A stretch of DNA of 64,000 bases from Pseudomonas sp. SCB32 (GCF_009189165.1 NZ_CP045118.1:1612001-1676000), one strand, 5' to 3'. Positions 1-8,512 are shown, counted from the first letter of the stretch. Numbers and translations are program-made. The notes: generated by a model not told the origin, from the sequence alone.

Positions 1-45
1 ACTTTGCCGCCTGGTCCGGCGGCTCGATACAGAAGAGGATTGACC

Positions 46-1167
46 GTGCATAAAGTCGTGATCAGCGGAACTGGCCTGTACACCCCGCCGTTCAGCATTT
101 CCAACGATGAACTGGTGGAATCCTTCAACAGCTACGTCCGCATTCACAACGAGGAGCACGCCGACGCCATCGCCAAGGGCGAGATGGAGCCGCTGGCCGA
201 ATCCAGCTCCGCTTTCATCGAGAAGGCTTCCGGCATCAAGAGCCGCTTCGTGGTGAACAAGGAAGGCATCCTCGACCCGCAGCGCATGGCGCCGCGCATT
301 CCGGAACGCTCCAACGAAGACTGGGGCATCCTCTGCGAAATGGCCGTACACGCTGCCAAGGAAGCCCTGCAGCGCGCCGGTCGTACCGCCGCGGACATCG
401 ACGGGGTGATCGTCGCCTGCTCCAACCTGCAGCGCGCCTACCCGGCGGTAGCCATCGAAGTACAGGCCGCCCTCGGCATCCAGGGCTTCGGCTTCGACAT
501 GAACGTCGCCTGCTCCTCGGCCACCTTCGGCCTCCAGGCCGCGGTGAACAGCGTGCAGCTCGGCCAGGCCCGCGCCATCCTGCTGGTCAACCCGGAAATC
601 TGCACCGGCCACCTGAACTTCCGCGACCGCGACAGCCACTTCATCTTCGGTGATGCCGCCACCGCCGTGATCGTCGAACGCGCCGACCAGGCCACCAGCA
701 AGCATCAGTTCGATGTGGTGAGCACCAAGCTGCTGACCCAGTTCTCCAACAACATCCGCAACAACTTCGGCTTCCTCAACCGTGCCGCGGAAGAGGGCAT
801 CGGCCAGCGCGACAAGCTGTTCGTGCAGGAGGGCCGCAAGGTGTTCAAGGACGTCTGCCCGATGGTGGCCGAGCTGATCGGCGAACATCTGGCGCAGAAT
901 GACATCCCGGTCAGCGACGTGAAGCGCTTCTGGCTGCACCAGGCGAACCTGAACATGAACCTGCTGATCACCCGCAAGCTGATCGGCCGCGATGCCGAGG
1001 CCCACGAGGCGCCGGTGATCCTCGACACCTACGCCAACACCAGTTCGGCCGGCTCGGTCATCGCCCTCCACAAGTACCAGGATGACCTGCCCGCCGGCTC
1101 CATCGGCGTGCTGAGTTCCTTCGGCGCCGGTTACTCCATCGGCAGCGTGATCCTGCGCAAGCGCTGA
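46..1167 (+). CDS. beta-ketoacyl-ACP synthase III-like condensing enzyme
   Basis: Thiolase-fold FabH-like enzyme of 373 residues that joins an acyl-CoA primer to malonyl-ACP. The catalytic triad is visible: Cys156 in ACSSATFG, His298 in WLHQAN and Asn331 in ANTSSAG. I chose GTG at 46 because AGAGGA lies about 8 bases upstream and the protein then opens MHKVVISGTG, as FabH enzymes do; the frame runs further upstream only through non-homologous residues. It is longer than housekeeping FabH (about 320 residues). It resembles the P. aeruginosa protein that feeds medium-chain beta-oxidation intermediates into fatty acid synthesis (recalled, not checked). The sigma factor gene starts 2 bases after its stop, so the two are probably cotranscribed. 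Confidence 0.9.
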   Translation: MHKVVISGTGLYTPPFSISNDELVESFNSYVRIHNEEHADAIAKGEMEPLAESSSAFIEKASGIKSRFVVNKEGILDPQRMAPRIPERSNEDWGILCEMAVHAAKEALQRAGRTAADIDGVIVACSNLQRAYPAVAIEVQAALGIQGFGFDMNVACSSATFGLQAAVNSVQLGQARAILLVNPEICTGHLNFRDRDSHFIFGDAATAVIVERADQATSKHQFDVVSTKLLTQFSNNIRNNFGFLNRAAEEGIGQRDKLFVQEGRKVFKDVCPMVAELIGEHLAQNDIPVSDVKRFWLHQANLNMNLLITRKLIGRDAEAHEAPVILDTYANTSSAGSVIALHKYQDDLPAGSIGVLSSFGAGYSIGSVILRKR

Positions 1168-1169
1168 TC

Positions 1170-1778
1170 GTGCCCATCGACGACAACGAGCTGTTGTCGC
1201 GCCTGCTGGCCGGTGACCAGCAGGCCTTCCGCACCCTGGTAGCGACCTACCAGGGCGCGATGCGCGCCGTTGCCATCGCTATCGTCGGCAGCGCCCAGGC
1301 TGACGAAGTGGTGCAGGACGCCTGGCTTGCCACCGTGCGCAATCTCGACGGCTTCCAGCGTCGCTCCAGCCTCAAGACCTGGCTGCTGACCATCACCGCC
1401 AATACCGCCAAATCCCGTCTGCGCAAGGTTCGCCGCGATATCTCGCTGGACGATCTACCCGCGCTCCACGGCAGCATCGACGACTCCCGCTTCGCCCCCG
1501 ACGGCCACTGGAGTCCGGCACCGCTGGCCTGGCACGAGGACTCCCCGGAGGCCCTGCTGGCGGAGGACGAGCTGCGTGAATGCCTGGAAAAGACCCTCGC
1601 CAGCCTGTCCGAGCTGCAGCGCAGCGTCCTGTTGCTGCGTGAGCGGCAAGGGCTTGAGCTGGAGGAGATCTGTAATCTTCTGGACGTTTCGCTCTCCAAT
1701 GTCAGGGTGCTGCTGCATCGCGCACGGTTGAAGGTGTTCGCCACGCTGGAGCACTTCGAGGAGACCGGGGAATGCTGA
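1170..1778 (+). CDS. ECF-type sigma-70 family RNA polymerase sigma factor
   Basis: A 202-residue sigma factor with region 2 at roughly residues 18-90 (DEVVQDAWLATVRNLDGF and the RSSLKTWLLTITANTAKSR stretch) and region 4 at about 140-195 (LSELQRSVLLLRERQGLELE, then LDVSLSNVRVLLHRARLK). Region 3 is absent, as in the ECF group. It starts with GTG two bases after the FabH-like gene, and its last 7 bases overlap the next gene, which encodes a small Cys/His protein likely to be its anti-sigma factor. The regulon cannot be read from the window. Confidence 0.88.
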   Translation: MPIDDNELLSRLLAGDQQAFRTLVATYQGAMRAVAIAIVGSAQADEVVQDAWLATVRNLDGFQRRSSLKTWLLTITANTAKSRLRKVRRDISLDDLPALHGSIDDSRFAPDGHWSPAPLAWHEDSPEALLAEDELRECLEKTLASLSELQRSVLLLRERQGLELEEICNLLDVSLSNVRVLLHRARLKVFATLEHFEETGEC

Positions 1779-2011
1779 CCTGTAAGGAACTGGTGGCACG
1801 CTCCAGCGACCTGCTGGACGAACAACTGGGCTTTCGCGAGAAGCTGGCGCTGAGGCGGCACCTGCTGCTGTGCCGCAATTGCCGGCGTTACCTGCGGCAG
1901 ATGCGGCTGGCCCAGGCCACGTTGCGCGCGCTACCGGAAAAGTCCGGCGCGGACATCGACCTGCTTGCTGCCCATCTTGCCGAGCTGCGGCGGGATCATT
2001 CGCGACGGTAA
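1772..2011 (+). CDS. small zinc-finger anti-sigma-factor-like protein
   Basis: Predicted soluble protein of 79 residues. Its core HLLLCRNC supplies the H-x3-C-x2-C pattern of zinc-binding anti-sigma domains (ZAS type), with a preceding Cys4 near the N-terminus. The ATG overlaps the sigma gene by 7 bases, which implies translational coupling and near 1:1 synthesis. I see no transmembrane segment after the finger, so it would act in the cytoplasm, unlike many membrane-anchored anti-sigmas. The function is inferred from motif and position only. Confidence 0.7.
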   Translation: MLTCKELVARSSDLLDEQLGFREKLALRRHLLLCRNCRRYLRQMRLAQATLRALPEKSGADIDLLAAHLAELRRDHSRR

Positions 2012-2174
2012 TCCAGCACTTCTGTAGGGCATGGAACCGTTCGCGGTCGTACGCCGATTCGCCTTGATTTGTCGACGGCTCCGGGGTGGGTTTCGGAGTG
2101 CCCTGAAACCGAGGTCAGACGGCGCATAACGTCGAACCTTATATGCCCTACGGTCCTGCCGATATTGCGCACTC

Positions 2175-2226
2175 CTGTAGGAGCGGGCCATGCCCGCGAT
2201 CGCGCCCATGGGGCGCTCCTACCGCT
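2175..2226. repeat. Pseudomonas REP-type palindromic element
   Basis: The element opens TGTAGGAGCGGGCCATGCCC and closes in a complementary GGGGCGCTCCTAC, so it folds into an imperfect hairpin. Related copies lie near 4857, 8513 and 41373. The rest of the 2012-2235 gap holds a second repeat-like stretch (about 2020-2160, ending in a TATGCCCTACGG motif) that resembles the one after cobQ. No gene is visible in this gap. Confidence 0.75.
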
Positions 2227-2235
2227 GGGCCCAGA

Positions 2236-3150
2236 TCAGCTTGGCCCCTGCGCATGCCACGCATCCAGCCCACCCGACAGTGCCCACGCACGCGGATGCC
2301 CGGACGCCTGCAGACGCTCGGCGAGCATGGCAGCGGAAAGTTCGTGGGGACAGGCGCAGTAAATCACGACATCGCGATCACCCAGGCTGTCGCGCAACTG
2401 GTCCAGCGGCGCGTCGAGGCCGAAGGGGATGGAACCGGGGATCGCCTCGCCATCGAACTGTGCGCGCACATCAAGGATCAGCGGCGGCTGCTCGGCGTCG
2501 AGACGGGCGCGCAGTTCGTCGACACTGATGCGCGGGATCCGCGAGGTGCGGCGCAACAGGCTGAAGCGCTGCCAGAGCTTCCAGGCGATGAACAGGGCGA
2601 AGGCGCCCAGCAGCAGGGCCGCGCCGAGGCTGGCGTACTGGGTGAGCCAGCCGAGCACATAGTCCACCGCGTCGCTGAAGATGCTGCCGATCATCAAGGC
2701 CGAACCCGCCCAGAGCGCGGCGCCGGCGCAATCGTAGCCGAGGAAGCGGTGCACGCGGGTGCCGGTCATCCCGGCCATGGTGGTGGTCAGCGCGCTGGCG
2801 CCGGGGAGAAAACGCGAGATCAGCAACGCGCGCGGGCCGATGCGCAGGTACAGGCTCTGGCTCTGACGGATGCAGCTGTCCGGGGACAGCGAGACCTTGC
2901 ACACGCTGCGCAACATGAACCCGCCGTAGTGCCGGCCGGCGAAGTACCAGATGCAGTCGGCGAGCAGGCAGGCGATGACCGCCACCGCCAGGGCTTCGCC
3001 CAGCGGCACGCCGCTGCCCTGCAGGGCCAGTGCGCCGGCGACGATCAGGGCCGGGTAAGCCGGAATCGGCAGGCCGAGTTGCTCCAGCAGGACGTTGAGG
3101 AACAGCAGGCTGAGGCCGTGCTGTTGGATCAGGGGTTGCAGTTCGTGCAT
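2236..3150 (-). CDS. DedA-family membrane protein fused to a rhodanese domain
   Basis: A two-part protein of 304 residues. The N-terminal ~190 residues form a DedA/VTT-type membrane domain with a hydrophobic entry segment (GLPIPAYPALIVAGALAL) and the RFLPGASALTTTMAGMTGT motif typical of DedA proteins (lipid scrambling, membrane homeostasis). The C-terminal ~105 residues form a rhodanese domain (PPLILDVRAQFDGEAIPGS) with the active-site loop YCACPHELSAA. I chose ATG at 3150; an upstream TTG at 3168 would add six residues. REP DNA lies downstream. The fusion suggests a sulfur or redox signal at the membrane, but the substrate is unknown. Confidence 0.85.
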   Translation of the reverse strand: MHELQPLIQQHGLSLLFLNVLLEQLGLPIPAYPALIVAGALALQGSGVPLGEALAVAVIACLLADCIWYFAGRHYGGFMLRSVCKVSLSPDSCIRQSQSLYLRIGPRALLISRFLPGASALTTTMAGMTGTRVHRFLGYDCAGAALWAGSALMIGSIFSDAVDYVLGWLTQYASLGAALLLGAFALFIAWKLWQRFSLLRRTSRIPRISVDELRARLDAEQPPLILDVRAQFDGEAIPGSIPFGLDAPLDQLRDSLGDRDVVIYCACPHELSAAMLAERLQASGHPRAWALSGGLDAWHAQGPS

Positions 3151-3280
3151 GGGAATGTCTGAGGGCAAGGTCTTTCAGAGGAAGGTGGAAGCATACCGTC
3201 AAAGCGGCTGAGGGAAAGAGCTCGGAGCCTAGTCGGACGCGGCCTAAAGCCTTTATGACATAAGAGAATCAAAAGTTCCT

Positions 3281-3302
3281 TTGTAATAAAAGTTTTATCT
3301 AC
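3281..3302 (+). promoter_or_regulatory. possible degenerate Pho box upstream of the phosphate porin
   Basis: The first 11-base unit, TTGTAATAAAA, matches the Pho-box repeat unit CTGTCATAAAT at 8 of 11 positions; the second unit matches only 5 of 11. A short palindrome TTATG-A-CATAA lies just upstream (3253-3263). The rest of the 298-base gap between the divergent DedA and porin genes is AT-richer than its surroundings, as expected of a promoter region. PhoB control is known for oprP in P. aeruginosa; this site is only suggestive. Confidence 0.25.
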
Positions 3303-3448
3303 GAGCAACTGATCTGAAATAACCCCTCGCCAAGATTCCCAGCAACACAAACGGGGGCCGCCAGAACGGCCTGTGCGAGTCCTTGGGGGGCGCGCAGCAG
3401 CCAGGCACTCGGCGTGTTCAACGCAAATACCATTAAGGGGAATCTTCG

Positions 3449-4765
3449 ATGATCCGTAAGCACTTCGCCGGTTACGCCGCCACTGCCCTGGCACTGGCCG
3501 TTTCCGCCCAGGCTTTCGCAGGTACAGTCACCACCGACGGCGCCGATATCGTGGTCAAGACCAAGGGCGGCCTTGAGGTCGCCACCACCGACAAAGAGTT
3601 CAGCTTCAAGCTGGGTGGTCGCCTGCAAGCGGATTACAGCCGCTTTGATGGTTTCTACACCAAGAATGGTGACTACGCGGACGGCGCGTACTTCCGTCGT
3701 GCCTACCTGGAACTGGGCGGCACCATGTACCGCGACTGGAAATACCAGGTCAACTACGACATGTCCCACAACTCGGGTAACGCTGACAACGGTTACTTCG
3801 ACGAAGCTTCCTTCAGCTACACCGGCTTCAGCCCGGTTGTTCTGAAGTTCGGCCGCTTCGACCCGGACTTCGGGCTGGAAAAGGCCACCAGCTCCAAGTG
3901 GGTGACCGCTACCGAGCGTACCTCCGCCTACGAAATTGCTGACTGGGTCAACACTCACCAGGACGGCATGGGTGCCCAGGTTGGCGGCGTGATCGCCAAC
4001 ATGGCCTATGTCGATGCCGGCGTGTTCTCCAAGGACGTCGACGACACCAATGGTGACAGCGTCAAGCAGTTCAACTTCCGTGGTGTGTTCGCTCCGATGA
4101 ACACCGACGGCAACGTTCTGCACGTCGGTCTGGATTACGCCTACCGCGACCTGAACGACACCGCCTTCGACTCCCGTATCCGTCCGCGTCTGGGCATGCG
4201 TGGCGTTGCCACCAACGGTGGTAACGACGCTGGCGACAACGGCAACCGTGCTACCTTCGGCGGCGCGACCCTGAGCCCGGCGGGTTCCTACAAGGACGAC
4301 ACCACCTGGGGTGCTGAACTGGCCTACGCCTTCGGTCCGTTCTCCGCTCAGGCCGAATACGTCGACCGCAAGATGAAAGCCGATGCCAACGCTTACCAGG
4401 ACATCAAGGCTGACGGTTACTACGGCCAGCTGGCTTACACCATCACCGGCGAGTCCCGTGTGTACAAGCTCGATGGCGCCAAGTTCGACACCATCAAGCC
4501 GGCTGACAAGCAGTTCGGTGCCTGGGAAGTCTTCTACCGCTACGACCACATCAAGGTCGATGACCCGAACGTGAAAGTAGCCACCGCTACCCGCGACGTC
4601 GGCGACACCAAGGCCAGCACCAACACCGTTGGTGTGAACTGGTACGCCAACGAAGCCGTGAAGGTCTCCCTCGACTACGTTCACGTCTCCACCGACGGCA
4701 TTCGCAACAATGCCGGCGACGACAGCGGCGATGGCGTCGTGACCCGTCTGCAATACGTGTTCTAA
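3449..4765 (+). CDS. OprO/OprP-type phosphate or pyrophosphate porin
   Basis: Outer-membrane 16-strand anion porin of 438 residues. A signal peptide ends AQAFA, and the mature protein begins [17 protein letters not shown], almost identical to my recollection of OprP. The arginine ladder start (FRR at mature 58-60), the pore lysine region (GLEK, K121) and a C-terminal LQYVF with terminal Phe are present. In mature numbering position 62 is Tyr (as in OprP) while 114 is Asp (as in OprO), so I cannot assign it to either paralogue. RBS AAGGGG precedes ATG by 9 bases. A strong terminator follows. P. aeruginosa carries oprO and oprP side by side; here there is a single copy. Confidence 0.92.
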   Translation: MIRKHFAGYAATALALAVSAQAFAGTVTTDGADIVVKTKGGLEVATTDKEFSFKLGGRLQADYSRFDGFYTKNGDYADGAYFRRAYLELGGTMYRDWKYQVNYDMSHNSGNADNGYFDEASFSYTGFSPVVLKFGRFDPDFGLEKATSSKWVTATERTSAYEIADWVNTHQDGMGAQVGGVIANMAYVDAGVFSKDVDDTNGDSVKQFNFRGVFAPMNTDGNVLHVGLDYAYRDLNDTAFDSRIRPRLGMRGVATNGGNDAGDNGNRATFGGATLSPAGSYKDDTTWGAELAYAFGPFSAQAEYVDRKMKADANAYQDIKADGYYGQLAYTITGESRVYKLDGAKFDTIKPADKQFGAWEVFYRYDHIKVDDPNVKVATATRDVGDTKASTNTVGVNWYANEAVKVSLDYVHVSTDGIRNNAGDDSGDGVVTRLQYVF

Positions 4766-4797
4766 GCAGTACGCAGTACCGTTGACTCCTTTGTGTG

Positions 4798-4824
4798 AAC
4801 CCCCGCCTCGGCGGGGGTTTTTTT
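4798..4824 (+). terminator. rho-independent terminator of the porin gene
   Basis: An ACCCCCGCC/GGCGGGGGT stem with a short TC loop is followed by a run of seven T, 33 bases after the porin stop codon. Confidence 0.9.
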
Positions 4825-4856
4825 ATGGGAGTCGGAAAAGGCACTCGGATTACCGA

Positions 4857-4903
4857 TGTAGGAGCGCCCCATGGGCGCGATCGCGGGCAGGGTCGCTCCT
4901 ATG
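4857..4903. repeat. REP-type palindromic element
   Basis: Opens TGTAGGAGCGCCCCATGGGC and closes GGTCGCTCCTATG. It belongs to the same family as the element near 2175, with the central bases inverted relative to that copy. It sits between the convergent porin and acetyltransferase genes. Confidence 0.7.
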
Positions 4904-4909
4904 TATGGA

Positions 4910-5374
4910 TCAGCGGAAGCCCGGCACCGCCGGCCGCCGCTGGAATTCGACTTCGATCATCTCGTCGAAGGGCGTATCCCGCTCCCGCCGGGCCCAGCCG
5001 AGCCTCGTGAGGAACGCCAGCGCCGCAGGATTGTCCGGCATCACGCCAGCTCGCCACAGGGTGCTGAGCTGCAATTCGGGGTGGCTCATCATCAGCGCCA
5101 TCACTTCGCGCCCAACGCCCGTGCCGCGCAGCTCCGGGCGCACGGCGAGGTCGGTGACGAAGTAGTACGGATGCGCCTCGACGGGCAGGCAGACGCCAAC
5201 CACCGCCACCAACTGATCGCCATGCAGGATGCTGTACTGCACGCTACCTGCGTCAGCCAGCACGTGAGCCAGCCAGTTCCGGTCCATCGGCCCCAGTTGC
5301 GCATTCAGCACCGGGTCAGCGAACCAGCTTTCATACTCGGGAAAGTCGTCAGCGAGGAACGGGCGAATCTGCAT
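4910..5374 (-). CDS. GNAT-family N-acetyltransferase
   Basis: Cytoplasmic protein of 154 residues with the GNAT fold. It has a beta-strand 4 plus acetyl-CoA loop signature DLAVRPELRGTGVGREVMAL (R/Q-x-x-G-x-G) and a C-terminal NPAALAFLTRLGW motif. I chose the ATG giving MQIRPFLADDF, a classical GNAT opening; an in-frame start 36 bases upstream would add a Pro/Ala-rich tail. The substrate cannot be inferred. It is divergent from the acyl-CoA dehydrogenase gene, with 145 bases between the starts. Confidence 0.83.
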   Translation of the reverse strand: MQIRPFLADDFPEYESWFADPVLNAQLGPMDRNWLAHVLADAGSVQYSILHGDQLVAVVGVCLPVEAHPYYFVTDLAVRPELRGTGVGREVMALMMSHPELQLSTLWRAGVMPDNPAALAFLTRLGWARRERDTPFDEMIEVEFQRRPAVPGFR

Positions 5375-5519
5375 GCGGGCGCTCTCCGGTGCCGCTGCGG
5401 GAGGGCTCACCCTCGCATTCCCTGGCTGTTTGCGTCAATCGACCCTGAGCGTTCGCGTCATTGAGGCCGTGCGCGGCCAGCACCTACCCTGCGGGCACTC
5501 AACCCACCGGGAGTCGACC

Positions 5520-6659
5520 ATGCTGCGCAATCACTTCGAGACTGAGCACAACCTGTTCCGCGATGCGTTCCGAGCCTTCCTCGACAAGGAAGTGGTGCCC
5601 CATCAGGAGGCCTGGGAAGAAGCCGGCGTGGTGGATCGCAGCGTATGGCGCAAGGCGGGGGAAATGGGCTTCCTGCTGCCCTGGGCGGAGGAGGAGTACG
5701 GCGGAACCGGTCTGAAGGATTTCCGCTACGAACAGATCATGTGTGAGGAACTGGCCGCCATCAACGAGCCAGGCTTCATGATCCCGCTGCACTCGGCACT
5801 GTGCGGCCCCTACATCGCCGAGTACGGCAATGCCGAGCAGAAGGCCCGCTGGCTGCCGGGGATCATCCGCGGCGAGAGCATCCTGGCGGTGGCGATGACC
5901 GAACCGTCGGCCGGTTCTGACCTTGCCGGCATGCGCACCACGGCAGTGGACAAGGGCGATCACTTCCTCCTCAACGGCTCCAAGGTGTTCATCTCCAACG
6001 GGCAGCTGGCGGACCTGGTGATCGTCGCGGCGAAGACCGACCCTTCGAACAAGCACGCCATGGGCCTGTTCGTGGTCGAGCGCGGCATGGAGGGCTTCGA
6101 GCGCGGGCGCAACCTGAAGAAGCTGGGCATGAAGAGCCAGGACACCGCCGAACTGTTCTTCAACAATGTGAAGGTGCCGAAGGAGAACCTGCTGGGCGAC
6201 GCCAAGGGCGGCTTCTTCTACCTGATGAACATGCTGGCTCAGGAGCGCCTGACCAACGCCTGCGGCGCGGTGGCCGGCGCCGAGGCAGCCCTGAACACGA
6301 CCATCGACTACGTGAAGGAGCGCAAGGCCTTTGACCGTCCGGTGGCGCACTTCCAGAACACCCGTTTCAAGCTTGCCGAGATGCGTACCCAGATCGACGT
6401 GGCGCAGGTCTTCACCGACCGCTGTGTGATGGACCACAACCAGAAGAAGCTGACCCCTGAGGTTGCCGCCGAGGCCAAGCTGTTCACTACCGAGTTGCTG
6501 TGCAAGGTGGTCGATGAAGGCGTGCAACTGCATGGCGGCTGGGGTTACATGTGGGAGTACCCGATCTGCAAGATGTACGCGAATGCGCGCATCCAGCGCA
6601 TCTTCGCCGGCACCTCGGAGATCATGAAAGAGATCATCAGCCGCGGCATGAAGCTCTGA
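5520..6659 (+). CDS. acyl-CoA dehydrogenase, long-chain-type active site
   Basis: FAD-dependent enzyme of 379 residues that oxidises an acyl-CoA to the 2-enoyl-CoA. The signatures AMTEPSAGSDLAG and QLHGGWGYMWEYP are clear. The position of the usual catalytic Glu in the IYEGT loop is Ala here (IFAGTSEIM). The base is therefore probably the Glu in AQERL of the preceding helix, as in long-chain and isovaleryl-CoA dehydrogenases. RBS GGGAG precedes ATG. The next gene, an alpha-methylacyl-CoA racemase-like protein, begins 42 bases on, suggesting a two-gene unit for branched or methyl-substituted acyl-CoAs. Confidence 0.9.
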   Translation: MLRNHFETEHNLFRDAFRAFLDKEVVPHQEAWEEAGVVDRSVWRKAGEMGFLLPWAEEEYGGTGLKDFRYEQIMCEELAAINEPGFMIPLHSALCGPYIAEYGNAEQKARWLPGIIRGESILAVAMTEPSAGSDLAGMRTTAVDKGDHFLLNGSKVFISNGQLADLVIVAAKTDPSNKHAMGLFVVERGMEGFERGRNLKKLGMKSQDTAELFFNNVKVPKENLLGDAKGGFFYLMNMLAQERLTNACGAVAGAEAALNTTIDYVKERKAFDRPVAHFQNTRFKLAEMRTQIDVAQVFTDRCVMDHNQKKLTPEVAAEAKLFTTELLCKVVDEGVQLHGGWGYMWEYPICKMYANARIQRIFAGTSEIMKEIISRGMKL

Positions 6660-6701
6660 GGCGCGGCGCCCACGCATCGATTGAGCGAAACAGGAGTGCC
6701 C

Positions 6702-7883
6702 ATGAACGGCCCGCTCGCCTCACTGAAGATCCTCGATTTCTCCACCCTGCTGCCGGGGCCGTTCGCCTCGCTGCTGCTGGCGGACATGGGCGCCCAAGTG
6801 TTGCGCGTGGAATCGCCCACACGCATGGACTTGGTACGCGTGCTGCCGCCGCACGTGGACGGCACCTCCGCCAGCCACGCCTACCTCAACCGCAACAAAC
6901 GCTCCATCGGCCTGGACCTCAAGCAGCCGCAGGCGGTGGAGGTGGTGAAGCAGTTGGTGCAGGAGTACGACATCGTGCTGGAGCAGTTCCGCCCCGGCGT
7001 GATGGACAAGCTCGGCGTCGGCTACGAAGCGCTGAAGGCGATCAACCCGAGGCTGATCTACGTGTCGATCACTGGTTACGGCCAGACCGGACCGCTGCGC
7101 GACCGTGCCGGGCACGATATCAACTACCTGGCCCTGGCCGGCATCGCCAGCTACACCGGCCGCCGCGACACCGGCCCGTTGCCGCTGGGTGTGCAACTGG
7201 CGGACATCGGTGGCGGTTCGCTGCATGGCGTAATGGGGCTGCTGGCAGCGGTCATCCACCGGCAGCAGACGGGAGAGGGGCAGCAGGTCGATGTGAGCAT
7301 GACCGACTGCGCCTTCAGCCTGCATGGTATGGCTGGCGCGGGCTATCTCGCTGCGGGCGTGGAGCCGGACATGGAGTCCCTCGCGCTCAACGGCGGTAGC
7401 TTCTACGACTACTACCGCACCCGTGATGGCCGCTGGTTCTCGGTGGGCAGCCTGGAGCCCCAGTTCATGCAGCAGTTCTGCGCCGCCATCGGCCGCCCGG
7501 AACTGGCCGCCCGCGGGCTCTCGCCCAAGCCGGAAGACCAGCAGGCGCTCAAGCGCGAGATCGCCATCGAGTTCGAGAGGCACGATTTCAGCGAATGGCA
7601 GGAGCGCTTTGTCGCGCTGGATGCCTGCGTCGAGCCCATGCTGTCGCTTTCCGAGGCGGTGGAGCACCCGCAACTGCGTGAGCGCGGTGTGGTCACTCAA
7701 GTGCCCAACGGCAAGGGCGGTGAGCAGCGGCAGATGGCCTGCCCGATCCGCTTCTCCGCCGGCCGGCCAGAGCCGCGTCATATTGGTGTCGCGTTAGGTG
7801 CACACACGGGCGAGGTGATGGCCGAACTGGGTTATTCGACCGAGCAGGTCGAGGTGCTGAAGGCGGCGAAGGTCATCGCCTGA
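6702..7883 (+). CDS. CaiB/BaiF (family III) protein, alpha-methylacyl-CoA racemase-like
   Basis: Family III CoA-transferase fold, 393 residues, opening MNGPLASLKILDFSTLLPGP. The GHDINYLALAG motif puts His138 next to Asp139, and ADIGGGS supplies Asp168. The His138-Asp168 spacing of 30 equals that of the catalytic His126/Asp156 pair of bacterial alpha-methylacyl-CoA racemase, and LEPQF (Glu252) sits where the third residue, Glu241, is expected. I therefore favour epimerisation of 2-methylacyl-CoAs over CoA transfer, although a CoA-transferase remains possible. AGGAG lies 5 bases before ATG. Probably cotranscribed with the upstream dehydrogenase. Confidence 0.85.
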   Translation: MNGPLASLKILDFSTLLPGPFASLLLADMGAQVLRVESPTRMDLVRVLPPHVDGTSASHAYLNRNKRSIGLDLKQPQAVEVVKQLVQEYDIVLEQFRPGVMDKLGVGYEALKAINPRLIYVSITGYGQTGPLRDRAGHDINYLALAGIASYTGRRDTGPLPLGVQLADIGGGSLHGVMGLLAAVIHRQQTGEGQQVDVSMTDCAFSLHGMAGAGYLAAGVEPDMESLALNGGSFYDYYRTRDGRWFSVGSLEPQFMQQFCAAIGRPELAARGLSPKPEDQQALKREIAIEFERHDFSEWQERFVALDACVEPMLSLSEAVEHPQLRERGVVTQVPNGKGGEQRQMACPIRFSAGRPEPRHIGVALGAHTGEVMAELGYSTEQVEVLKAAKVIA

Positions 7884-7889
7884 GCGGCA

Positions 7890-8387
7890 TCACTCGCGGC
7901 GGGTTTCGCCGGTGAAGATCAGTGTCGCGCGGCAGCGCCGGCAGTAGTAGCGACGGCCCTGGGCGACCAGGTTGTGGCGCTGGGCGGAGAAAGGGAATTC
8001 ATTGCCCTCGCCGCAGTGGCAGCGGTACAGGTAGCGGGTGGCGCGGCGGCGCTTGATCTCGTAGGTGTGGCAGCGATCTGGTGGCAGGCCGTAGATGCCG
8101 CGCATGATCAGCTGCCACTCCTCGCCGTGGGGGCGGATGCGCGGGCCGAACATCTGGTGGGCGATCAGGTGGGCCACTTCATGGGCCACGGTCTGCTGCA
8201 GGAAGTGGTCGTAGTTTTCCCGATACAGCTGCGGGTTGAAGCGCAGCAGGTTTTCATCGAGGTGGGCGACGCCGGCCTTCTGGCCGCGTAGCCGGAAGCT
8301 CACTTCCGGGCGGGGAAAGCGCCGCTGGAAGAAGGCTTCGGCCTGCTGGTAGCAGGCTTCGACGCGAGCATTGAGCTGTTCAGGCAT
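7890..8387 (-). CDS. sprT: SprT-family zinc metalloprotease-like protein
   Basis: Exactly the usual SprT length (165 residues) from the ATG giving MPEQLNARVEACYQQ. The metalloprotease motif HEVAHLIAHQ (HExxH) and a C-terminal zinc ribbon (YRCHCGEGN ... YYCRRCRATL) are present. The family is related to the DNA-protein crosslink protease Spartan; the role of bacterial SprT is not well defined. It converges on the racemase-like gene, with 6 bases between the stops. Confidence 0.9.
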   Translation of the reverse strand: MPEQLNARVEACYQQAEAFFQRRFPRPEVSFRLRGQKAGVAHLDENLLRFNPQLYRENYDHFLQQTVAHEVAHLIAHQMFGPRIRPHGEEWQLIMRGIYGLPPDRCHTYEIKRRRATRYLYRCHCGEGNEFPFSAQRHNLVAQGRRYYCRRCRATLIFTGETRRE

Positions 8388-8512
8388 ACAGTGGTTCTCC
8401 GGCGGGGGCAGATTATGCCGCAGTCGAAGCGCGGGTGGAGGATTTCTCTCGGCCGCTCGTCCGGGGTGCAGGTTCAGGCAAGCCAGAAGAGTTTCAGGCA
8501 AGAGAGGGCCAT

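Noticed and set aside
2143..3162. 339-codon open frame on the plus strand opposite the DedA-rhodanese gene
   Set aside because: Gln/Ala/Arg-rich low-complexity translation typical of antisense reading in GC-rich DNA; it starts inside a REP element.
3253..3263. Palindrome TTATG-A-CATAA as a distinct operator of the porin
   Set aside because: Too short and AT-rich to claim alone; it is noted only as part of the promoter region.
3299..4753. 484-codon open frame antisense to the phosphate porin
   Set aside because: Its composition (Val/Gly/Ala rich, no domain) is the mirror of a highly expressed, codon-biased gene; the porin on the other strand has a signal peptide, family motifs and a terminator.
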